Shown here in pieces: positions 1 to 5,586 of a DNA stretch of 9,605 nt. Position 1 is the stretch's first letter, and the number at the start of each line of letters is the position of its first letter. The notes beneath the pieces were generated by a model. The model was not told the DNA's origin. It saw nothing but the letters and a program-made list of their open reading frames with translations, and did not search any database. Origin of the DNA: Nitrospirota bacterium. Its GTDB lineage: Bacteria; Patescibacteriota; Gracilibacteria; UBA1369; LOWO2-01-FULL-3. The position numbers were made by a program, and so were the translations under genes. Where the stretch lies: the NCBI GenBank assembly GCA_011682355.1, contig JAACEU010000012.1, positions 1-9,605 on the forward strand, given 5' to 3'.

Positions 1-1
1 G

Positions 2-103
2 GGTTGGTACTTGAAAGGATTTGATGGGGCGAGGGAGCTGAGGATGAAATTGATGCAGACCGAAAGTGCTGTGGAGGCTATAGAGTTGATTAAGTCTGTT
101 TAG
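2..103 (+). CDS. dus: tRNA-dihydrouridine synthase, C-terminal fragment (DusB-like)
   Basis: This is the last 33 codons and the TAG stop of a gene that enters from the left edge. The visible tail contains WYLKGFDGARELR followed by a short acidic helix ending EAIELIKSV. The pattern RKH-x-x-WYLKG-x-x-GA-x-x-R near the C-terminus is typical of the DusB branch of the dihydrouridine synthases, flavoproteins that reduce specific uridines in the tRNA D-loop using NAD(P)H. The catalytic barrel lies outside the window, so the assignment rests on this tail alone. The gene converges on the cyclase gene and their stop codons overlap (TAG on + at 101-103, TAA on - at 102-100). Family assignment is fairly likely; subfamily is less certain. 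Confidence 0.72.
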   Translation, partial: GWYLKGFDGARELRMKLMQTESAVEAIELIKSV

Positions 104-2892
104 TTTGAGACGCAAGAAGAGCCGGGCTTTAACCACGATGGTCTTGTTTTTTTGAAAGTTATTTTGTTGTCTTCGCAAATTAGAGTCTTGTCGTCTTTTT
201 CCGGTGGTCCTTCTGACAGGGTTTCATTGTTATTATTTATTACCACTCGAACTATTTGGCCTGCTCTTGATAACGTATATTCGTACAAATCTTCTTTTGT
301 TTCTGTACGGCTGTGATATTCCCATTCCCCTTCTATTTCTATCAGCTCTTCAAGCCTAATTCTATGATTATTAAGTGCTCTATCACTGAATAGCTCACGG
401 ATTCGTTTTGCAACCAGATCTTCGATATTTACATATGTTATTTTCCTAAATTTATCGCTTTCTTTGTGTAATTCTGTTGTTTTCCCTTCTTCTTTAAGAG
501 CAAAGTATTGCTGAGGCGTTACATAATGTTTAACCGGTCGAACCTGACCACTTGGGATTGAGACTGTTATTCCTTCCGTTCCTTCAAACGTTAACGATGT
601 ATCATATACCTCTTCTCCAATAACTTTATCGGGAGTATCAATATAAATTCCGTCTGAAAGTCCATCAAGATTACTAGAATTAAACAAGTGTTTTTTCTCT
701 GATGCTTTTCGCTCACCATGCCTATTATCTAATTCGGAAATTAATTGTCTTTGTGCACTGCGCCTCTTGTCTCGTTCTTCTGCTTTTTCTATAAAGACTA
801 CTTCTACCAAGCCTATATTTTTGGCCTCTATCAGAAATGGTTCACCGACTGCAACCAGTTTATCTCCTCCCTTTTTTCCATACTCGTCCCATGATTTTTT
901 CCAAACAAGTACTTCACCGGCTCCAGCTTCGTTAAGAATTCTTGCGGCGAGATTCACTTCATCACCTATTCCTGTAAAGTTCAATCTTGATTTTCTATTT
1001 TTAGGATCTCCAAACATTCCCAGAAGTGCTTGTATCGTACTGATCGTGTTTGAGAATTTAAGATCTTTAACAGGGTTGAATATTTCTTCTATGACTTGCT
1101 CATCATAATTCTCTCCAAGTTTTTCTTTAAGCTCTATTTTAACTTTTTCTACAACTTTTTCAGCAACATTGCTGAATCCGCTTTGCGCACCACTAGAAAC
1201 TTCATATAAAGTCTCGAAAGCTTTGCACACATCAATACCTTTATGTTCTTCAATATCTTCAATTTTCCCGTCACCTTTCTTTAATTTCGCATATATACCA
1301 ATAATCATATCCCCAACAACTTTGTCGATTGTAATATCAAATTCTTTTTCGAGTTCGGCAATTATGTCTGTGTAAAGTCCATCTACTACTTCTGCAATTA
1401 CATTTTGATCAATTCCTTTATTGCGAGCCTTTATCTCGATTTCTTTTGTAACTTTGCTGAAGCCAACTAAATCTGCAAATAAAATACCGAATTTGAGTTT
1501 TTGCAAACGTTCTATATTTTGATCTAGGAATAAATTTGCCATTCTGAGTCCAATGGCTTTGGTGTATGCGTACCTTCTTTCTTCTCTTATCTTTAAAAAT
1601 TCTGTGAGCGCACCAATGATTTTATTTATTATTCTTCTTTCGGCGTAGTTTTTACATTCGACTCTTAAAGACCCGAATTGTACTTGTCGAATACCATCAA
1701 ATTCGAGTGTTATTGGAAAATATTCACCATTTGTAATAACTCCCTCCATGGGTTGTTTTTCCAGATTTAGCACTTCTGCTTTTATCTCATCTCCAGCTTT
1801 GTAAATTTGAGACCCCCATTCTTCATCATTATCTTCATCAAATCTTTTGCATGAGAATCCAATCGGTCTTTTAAGTATCTTGGCTAGCATTTCGCAGCAA
1901 TCTGTACACATGTTTCTCCATTCCACAATATCTTCATTTCTACTGAAAATTTCTTTTCTTTTCTCTTCGATATCGTCATTTAATTTGCGTTGCAACCTGG
2001 TATCAACAAATGAATCTACTTCTCCTGTGACACTGGCACACATTCTAAGTATGACATCATGTACGTAGCCTCCTTCGAAACAATATTCTATGTAACCGAG
2101 ATTTTGTTCTTGAAAGCTTAATTTAAATATTACAGATGTTTGGGAAGAATCTTTTGACTCAGATATGGCATATGAAAAATTGACTTCTTCTTCCGGCATT
2201 TTCAGAACATGCTCATGAGTTTTCCATTCAAGAGTTTCAAAATCTACATTCGAGGTTTTCCCTTCACTGAATACGATTGGTTCATGTTTATATGGATTCA
2301 GATCAACGCAAGTCATTTTTGTCCCTTTGTACCCGGAAACTCGGCTAAGTAATTTTCTAATCTTTTTTAATCCATTTTCTGTGGCTTCTTTAAAATCTGT
2401 GCTTCGGTTGGCGTCAAAAACTTTATCTTCCACAGCTTTTGTGGTGTCTGATAATTCGTATTCGATAATTACTTTTAAGGCTTGATAGGTTGAGTGTTTT
2501 ATGTCGGCAATGGCTTGAGTGACGCCCGATTCCGGATTGAGAATTTCTTCTGCTTCCGCTGTTTGAAAAAACAAGTTTATATAATTATTAACATCAGCGA
2601 GAGTTATGTTTTCTCCTTTTTCAAATGCCTTTAAATGAACCAGTAATCCATTGTTAAAACCTGCATGCTTTTCTAAAAAGGATGGAATTTCTGCTTTAAA
2701 TGCATTTCGAATTGTCCATGCCAGCACGCTCCTTTGTTTCTGATCCAGTGGATATCTGCAAAATATTTCAGCTTGCGCTAAACGATCTTGGAGATTGTCC
2801 GGAATCCCTTTTGGGTTATTGTTCTCGTGCCAAATTTCTGTAGCTTCGAGTGCAAACATGTGTCCGGGTTGTCCCCCTTCAGATAAGCTCAT
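100..2892 (-). CDS. Class III (IIIb-type) adenylate/guanylate cyclase, large soluble multidomain protein
   Basis: This 930-residue protein carries a class III nucleotidyl cyclase domain at about residues 465-705, expected to make cAMP (or cGMP) from the NTP. The catalytic set is complete: metal-binding Asp474 in FADLVGFS, Lys524 and metal-binding Asp528 in DKVVGD, and Thr640, Asn647 and Arg651 in TGIGDEVNLAAR. Lys paired with Thr, in place of the Asp of mammalian adenylyl cyclases, is the class IIIb pattern and suggests ATP as substrate. The span from Lys524 to Thr640 is 116 residues, against 80 in rat AC2 (K938 to D1018), so the domain holds an insertion of roughly 35 mostly helical, charged residues (about 540-610). 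Residues 433-465 resemble the helical linker that usually precedes this domain. Residues 1-430 contain two stretches (about 165-310 and 325-435) that loosely resemble GAF sensor folds; this is a weak guess. Residues 705-930 are not recognisable. No signal peptide or membrane helix is visible, so it is probably cytoplasmic. The gene looks more A+T-rich than its neighbours, which could reflect transfer. The ATG at 2892 fits the promoter about 30 bp upstream but has no Shine-Dalgarno sequence. Confidence 0.9.
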   Translation of the reverse strand: MSLSEGGQPGHMFALEATEIWHENNNPKGIPDNLQDRLAQAEIFCRYPLDQKQRSVLAWTIRNAFKAEIPSFLEKHAGFNNGLLVHLKAFEKGENITLADVNNYINLFFQTAEAEEILNPESGVTQAIADIKHSTYQALKVIIEYELSDTTKAVEDKVFDANRSTDFKEATENGLKKIRKLLSRVSGYKGTKMTCVDLNPYKHEPIVFSEGKTSNVDFETLEWKTHEHVLKMPEEEVNFSYAISESKDSSQTSVIFKLSFQEQNLGYIEYCFEGGYVHDVILRMCASVTGEVDSFVDTRLQRKLNDDIEEKRKEIFSRNEDIVEWRNMCTDCCEMLAKILKRPIGFSCKRFDEDNDEEWGSQIYKAGDEIKAEVLNLEKQPMEGVITNGEYFPITLEFDGIRQVQFGSLRVECKNYAERRIINKIIGALTEFLKIREERRYAYTKAIGLRMANLFLDQNIERLQKLKFGILFADLVGFSKVTKEIEIKARNKGIDQNVIAEVVDGLYTDIIAELEKEFDITIDKVVGDMIIGIYAKLKKGDGKIEDIEEHKGIDVCKAFETLYEVSSGAQSGFSNVAEKVVEKVKIELKEKLGENYDEQVIEEIFNPVKDLKFSNTISTIQALLGMFGDPKNRKSRLNFTGIGDEVNLAARILNEAGAGEVLVWKKSWDEYGKKGGDKLVAVGEPFLIEAKNIGLVEVVFIEKAEERDKRRSAQRQLISELDNRHGERKASEKKHLFNSSNLDGLSDGIYIDTPDKVIGEEVYDTSLTFEGTEGITVSIPSGQVRPVKHYVTPQQYFALKEEGKTTELHKESDKFRKITYVNIEDLVAKRIRELFSDRALNNHRIRLEELIEIEGEWEYHSRTETKEDLYEYTLSRAGQIVRVVINNNNETLSEGPPEKDDKTLICEDNKITFKKTRPSWLKPGSSCVSN

Positions 2893-2919
2893 TTTGGTAG
2901 CTTTAAAAATCGAGGTGTT

Positions 2920-2947
2920 ATTGTACCTATTTATGGGTTTTTGTCAA
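2920..2947 (-). promoter_or_regulatory. Sigma-70-type promoter for the cyclase gene
   Basis: Read on the minus strand, a perfect -35 box TTGACA (2947-2942) and a -10 box TACAAT (2925-2920, 5 of 6 matches) are separated by 16 bp. Transcription would start near 2913, giving a leader of about 20 nt before the ATG at 2892. This is the strongest promoter match in the window. It lies wholly in the gap between the carS-like gene and the cyclase gene, so the cyclase can be expressed separately from the upstream rnj-carS pair. Confidence 0.75.
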
Positions 2948-2981
2948 ACGGGAGTGTGGGAAATCCGGGGATGTAAAAATT

Positions 2982-3506
2982 TCACCACCAAACTTTTTTG
3001 AGCTTGAGCATGTAGGCAATCAGGTTTGTGAGGAAATGAAGTGCCGGAGTGAGAATGAGGATGGTCAGAAGGTTTTGCCATGGAACGACATAGGCCGGGA
3101 GCAGGAAAAGATATGCTCCTATGACAAAGTCGAGCTGATCAAATGGGAACCATGGGCGACCGGGCTTTATGTGGAGTCGGCGTTTGAAGAAGGATTTTGT
3201 GAGGTCACCACTGATTGCACCGAATCCGAAGAGTGCAGCATATAGCGGAATGCTTATTTGTTTGTAATCGAGGAGTGCGTAGTCGGTAAGGATGTTGTTT
3301 TTTGCGAGGTATTGCTGAAGAAACAAAATTGCGAGGGCGCCGATGTATGCGGTGTAGAAGCCGCGGTATGTTTTATTTGCTCCGAACAGGCACTTATTTA
3401 TGCTGTGTCCGAATGGGAAATTTAGTTTCCCGAAAATCACGGGGCACATGTTTGCCACGTAGGCCGGGAAAATCAGGTAGACCGATGAGAGTATTAGTTC
3501 TAACAT
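2982..3506 (-). CDS. carS: CarS-like integral membrane CTP:lipid cytidylyltransferase (CDP-archaeol synthase family, DUF46)
   Basis: This 174-residue protein is very hydrophobic, with about five membrane helices (roughly 3-24, 51-67, 84-100, 125-141, 144-167), matching the size and topology of archaeal CarS. Archaeal CarS transfers CMP from CTP to the phosphate of digeranylgeranylglyceryl phosphate, making CDP-archaeol, and is related to bacterial CdsA. The family signature is clear: NKTYRG at 45-50, GDLTKSFFKRR at 100-110, and KPGRPWFPFDQLD at 114-126 with Asp101, Asp123 and Asp126 as likely metal or substrate ligands. In a bacterium the substrate is unknown: it could be phosphatidic acid, as a CdsA replacement, or an isoprenoid phosphate. 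The gene lies 17 nt downstream of rnj on the same strand and is probably cotranscribed with it. It ends in TGA. No clear Shine-Dalgarno sequence precedes the ATG. Confidence 0.85.
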   Translation of the reverse strand: MLELILSSVYLIFPAYVANMCPVIFGKLNFPFGHSINKCLFGANKTYRGFYTAYIGALAILFLQQYLAKNNILTDYALLDYKQISIPLYAALFGFGAISGDLTKSFFKRRLHIKPGRPWFPFDQLDFVIGAYLFLLPAYVVPWQNLLTILILTPALHFLTNLIAYMLKLKKVWW

Positions 3507-3524
3507 GCGGCGATTCTACCAGAT

Positions 3525-5501
3525 TTAATTTTCGATAATAAGTGGAATTATCAGTGGTCTTCTCTCGAGTTTTTTTCGAGTGTATTTGTCGACGGATTGT
3601 TTGATGTAATACTTGATGTCTTTTCGGGATGCTTTTGGATCTTTTTTTGTAATACCTTTATATGCTTCTCCCGCCACTTTTGCTATTTCTTCGGTAATTT
3701 TTTTTGACTCACGCATGTAGATGAATCCGCGTGAGACAATGTCTGGTGTTTTCCTTAAGTGCTTGTTCTTTTTGTTGACGTGAATGAGCATAATGAGGGT
3801 ACCATTTTCTGACATCATTGCTCTATCGCCCTGGACGTGTGAGCCAATTTCTCCTTCTCCCGAACCATCTATCAAGATGTATTTTGTTTCAACTTTTTCT
3901 TTGGTTTTTTCGACTTTTCCTTGTGCCGCGTGTAAAACATCGCCGTTTTCTATCATGAGGACTTTGTCTTTTGGGATGCGGCATTGTTCGATTGCGAGGT
4001 GGCTGAGCTCTTTACGCATGTAATATTCGCCGTGGATTGGAATTAAGTATTTTGGTCGAACGAAGTCGATCATTTTTTTTAGCTCTTCTTGTTTTCCGTG
4101 GCCGGAACTGTGAACGTCCATGATTTGGTTGTGAATGACCTCCGCTCCGAGTTTGGAAAGGTTGTTGATTGTTGTATAAATTGCTCGTTCGTTCCCTATA
4201 ATCGGGGAAGATGAGAATATTATAGTGTCTCCTTTTTTGATCTTCACGTGTGGGTGTTCGCCGGTTGACATTCTGGTTAAGGCAGAGACAGGCTCTCCTT
4301 GGGAGCCGGTTGTCAGAATGAGAGTTTGTTTGTCGTTGTCCTTTTTGTATTTTTTGACGTCTGATATTGTTCCCTGCGGGACGTGTAGGCTCCCAAATTT
4401 GGTAGCAATTTCGATATTCGTCTTCATGCTTCTTCCGCTAACATATAGTTTTCTATTACATTTTGCGGCCGCATCTATGATTAGCTGCAATCGTCCAATT
4501 TGGCTTGAAAAAGAGGCTACAATGACTCTTCCCGGAGCTTCGCTTATTACTTTTTCCAGTGTCTCCCCTACTTTTTTCTCCGACATGCTGTGCCCTGCTT
4601 TTAGTGCGTTTGTTGATTCGCAGAAAAGAGCTAACACGTTTTGTCGGCCTAGAGCTTGCATCTTGTGAATATCTGCTTTTGGTTGGTTTCTTGCAGGAGT
4701 ATCGTCGAATTTGAAGTCTCCCGTGTGAACGATTTTCCCAGCCGGTGTGTCGACTACCACTCCAAGTGCGTCCGGAATTGAGTGAGTGACTCTGAAGAAA
4801 TTACATAGGAATTTTCCCAGTTTCAAAGGTCTGTCCGGATTAATTGTGTGAACTTTTGCCAGCTTTTGCTGTTTGAATTCATCAATTCTTTTTTGGACTA
4901 GTCCCATTGTCAGCGTTGCACCATAAACCGGTGGAAAATCCAGTTTTGGAAGGATATAAGGCAATCCTCCTATGTGGTCCAAGTGCCCGTGAGTAAGGAC
5001 AATACCCCTTATTCGCTTCTTGTTTTCTTCTAAATACGTGGTGTCCGGAAGGACATAATCAATCCCGAACAAATCATCGCTTGGGAATTCGAATCCCATG
5101 TCGATAATGATGATGTCGTCTTCGTATTCGAGGACCATCAAGTTTTTTCCAACTTCATCAAGCCCCCCAAGAGGAATTATTTTCAGTTTTCCTTTGAGAA
5201 TTTTTGATGTTGGACTTGGCACAGGTTTGTGCGCAGGTTTGTGCGCGGGCTTGTGGGGGATATTGTGTCCCGCTTTGGCGGGACGTTTTTGTTTGGTAGG
5301 GACGCTGGCGCGTCTGTTGTGCGCCGGCTTTTGTGCATGTTTATGCACAGGTTTATTTCGTTTTTTAGAAAAAACCCTTTTATTCTTCTTGTTAGGGCCC
5401 GCCTTCTGCGGGCTTCTGGATGTATTTTCGTGCTTTTTTGGAGATGTTTTTTTCTCTTGCTCCATATCTGCTCGCTTCATCCATTGATCAATTTGATCCA
5501 T
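3525..5501 (-). CDS. rnj: Ribonuclease J with a long basic N-terminal extension
   Basis: RNase J is a metallo-beta-lactamase/beta-CASP ribonuclease with 5'-3' exonuclease and endonuclease activity in mRNA decay and rRNA maturation. The core begins near residue 105 (KLKIIPLGGLDEVGKN). The di-zinc ligands are visible: HGHLDH at 171-176, His240 in VTHSIPD, and Asp262 in HTGDFKFD. The beta-CASP part contains HSSGHGK (464-470) and IHGEY (489-493). The C-terminal RNase J domain follows to residue 658. Typical RNase J is about 550-560 residues; the extra 100 or so are an N-terminal tail rich in Lys, Pro, His and Ala with an HKPA-HKPA-HKPV repeat (83-94), probably disordered and able to bind RNA. The ATG at 5501 is preferred because the frame stays open with strongly biased composition and candidate promoters lie just upstream. 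A GTG at residue 94 is a conceivable shorter start. The gene diverges from murD. Confidence 0.96.
   Translation of the reverse strand: MDQIDQWMKRADMEQEKKTSPKKHENTSRSPQKAGPNKKNKRVFSKKRNKPVHKHAQKPAHNRRASVPTKQKRPAKAGHNIPHKPAHKPAHKPVPSPTSKILKGKLKIIPLGGLDEVGKNLMVLEYEDDIIIIDMGFEFPSDDLFGIDYVLPDTTYLEENKKRIRGIVLTHGHLDHIGGLPYILPKLDFPPVYGATLTMGLVQKRIDEFKQQKLAKVHTINPDRPLKLGKFLCNFFRVTHSIPDALGVVVDTPAGKIVHTGDFKFDDTPARNQPKADIHKMQALGRQNVLALFCESTNALKAGHSMSEKKVGETLEKVISEAPGRVIVASFSSQIGRLQLIIDAAAKCNRKLYVSGRSMKTNIEIATKFGSLHVPQGTISDVKKYKKDNDKQTLILTTGSQGEPVSALTRMSTGEHPHVKIKKGDTIIFSSSPIIGNERAIYTTINNLSKLGAEVIHNQIMDVHSSGHGKQEELKKMIDFVRPKYLIPIHGEYYMRKELSHLAIEQCRIPKDKVLMIENGDVLHAAQGKVEKTKEKVETKYILIDGSGEGEIGSHVQGDRAMMSENGTLIMLIHVNKKNKHLRKTPDIVSRGFIYMRESKKITEEIAKVAGEAYKGITKKDPKASRKDIKYYIKQSVDKYTRKKLERRPLIIPLIIEN
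5220..5255 (-). repeat. Three 12-bp tandem repeats encoding HKPA/HKPA/HKPV
   Basis: Three adjacent 12-bp units at 5220-5231, 5232-5243 and 5244-5255 read CACAGGTTTGTG, CGCAGGTTTGTG and CGCGGGCTTGTG on the plus strand. They are in frame with rnj and encode residues 83-94 of its extension. More degenerate copies of the same amino-acid pattern (QKPAH, HKHA) occur upstream in the extension. Confidence 0.85.
5267..5284. repeat. Perfect inverted repeat in rnj (7-bp stem, 4-nt loop)
   Basis: GTCCCGC at 5267-5273 and GCGGGAC at 5278-5284 are perfect complements around a 4-nt loop (CAAA in the rnj mRNA). In rnj it encodes part of RPAKAGH, residues 73-79. It shares CCCGC/GCGGG arms with the repeat at 5397-5413. 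On the plus strand a T-rich run follows, but no plus-strand gene is upstream to be terminated. Confidence 0.8.
5301..5314. repeat. Perfect inverted repeat in rnj (5-bp stem, 4-nt loop)
   Basis: GACGC at 5301-5305 pairs with GCGTC at 5310-5314 around a 4-nt loop. An alternative pairing of GGCGC (5307-5311) with GCGCC (5321-5325) is also possible. It encodes about residues 63-67 of the RNase J extension. On its own a 5-bp stem is weak; it counts mainly as one of a series. Confidence 0.55.
5332..5349. repeat. Perfect inverted repeat in rnj (7-bp stem, 4-nt loop)
   Basis: TGTGCAT at 5332-5338 is the exact reverse complement of ATGCACA at 5343-5349, separated by 4 nt (AAAC in the rnj mRNA). It encodes about residues 51-57 (VHKHA region). 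Confidence 0.78.
5397..5413. repeat. Perfect inverted repeat in rnj (6-bp stem, 5-nt loop)
   Basis: GCCCGC at 5397-5402 pairs with GCGGGC at 5408-5413 around a 5-nt loop (AGAAG in the mRNA). It encodes PQKAG, residues 31-35. It lies exactly 129 bp (43 codons) from the related CCCGC/GCGGG repeat at 5267-5284, in the same reading frame, where the encoded residues are PAKAG. Confidence 0.75.
5483..5498. promoter_or_regulatory. Overlapping palindromes at the rnj start codon (possible operator)
   Basis: ATTGATCAAT at 5483-5492 is a perfect 10-bp palindrome, and it overlaps GATCAA-T-TTGATC at 5486-5498. They lie within the first seven codons of rnj, a few bases downstream of its start. This could be a repressor site or an mRNA structure at the ribosome-binding region, but AT-rich palindromes of this size can arise by chance and codon choice. 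The evidence is symmetry only. Confidence 0.25.
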
Positions 5502-5513
5502 GTTTCTTTTTAC

Positions 5514-5554
5514 ATTATATTCTACTTTGACCGCTTACCGTTATTATTGTAGCA
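5514..5554 (-). promoter_or_regulatory. Candidate promoter elements for rnj
   Basis: On the minus strand an extended -10 element, TGCTACAAT, lies at 5554-5546. It would start transcription near 5539 and give a leader of about 38 nt. A second, perfect -10 box TATAAT lies at 5519-5514 and would start close to 5507, leaving only about six nucleotides before the ATG. Neither has a convincing -35 box. I cannot tell which is used. Confidence 0.45.
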
Positions 5555-5555
5555 T
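5527..5555 (+). promoter_or_regulatory. Candidate sigma-70-type promoter for murD
   Basis: A -35 box TTGACC (5527-5532, 5 of 6 matches) and a -10 box TAGCAT (5550-5555, 4 of 6) are 17 bp apart. The start would be near 5562, about 25 nt before the proposed murD ATG at 5587. The -10 box overlaps the minus-strand extended -10 of rnj at 5546-5554. Confidence 0.5.
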
Positions 5556-5586
5556 AAAAAAGCTTCTATTACTATTACAAATTCTT

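Noticed and set aside
3563..3581. CTCGA / TCGAG inverted repeat around a T-run near the 3' end of rnj.
   Set aside because: The stem is only 5 bp, lies within conserved coding sequence and has no T-run downstream on the coding strand, so it is probably chance.
4225..4668. Plus-strand open frame of 147 codons.
   Set aside because: It lies wholly antisense to conserved RNase J core coding sequence and its translation has no recognisable features.
5267..5297. Stem-loop followed by a T-rich run on the plus strand, resembling an intrinsic terminator.
   Set aside because: It lies inside rnj, which is read on the other strand, and there is no plus-strand gene upstream for it to end. It is kept only as an inverted repeat.
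5098..5487. Plus-strand open frame of 129 codons with Cys/Leu/Gly repeats.
   Set aside because: It is the mirror of the biased Lys/Pro/His coding region of rnj; the repeats come from the HKPA repeats on the other strand.
2982..5501. A new multi-gene system made of rnj, the carS-like gene and the cyclase.
   Set aside because: The genes are on one strand and close together, but the cyclase has its own promoter and nothing in the sequences links RNA decay, lipid activation and cyclic nucleotides functionally.
5500..5586. In-frame upstream extension of murD beginning at an ATG at 5500.
   Set aside because: It adds 29 hydrophobic, unconserved residues, begins on top of the rnj start codon and runs through the divergent promoter region. 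MurD proteins normally begin close to the ILGYG motif.
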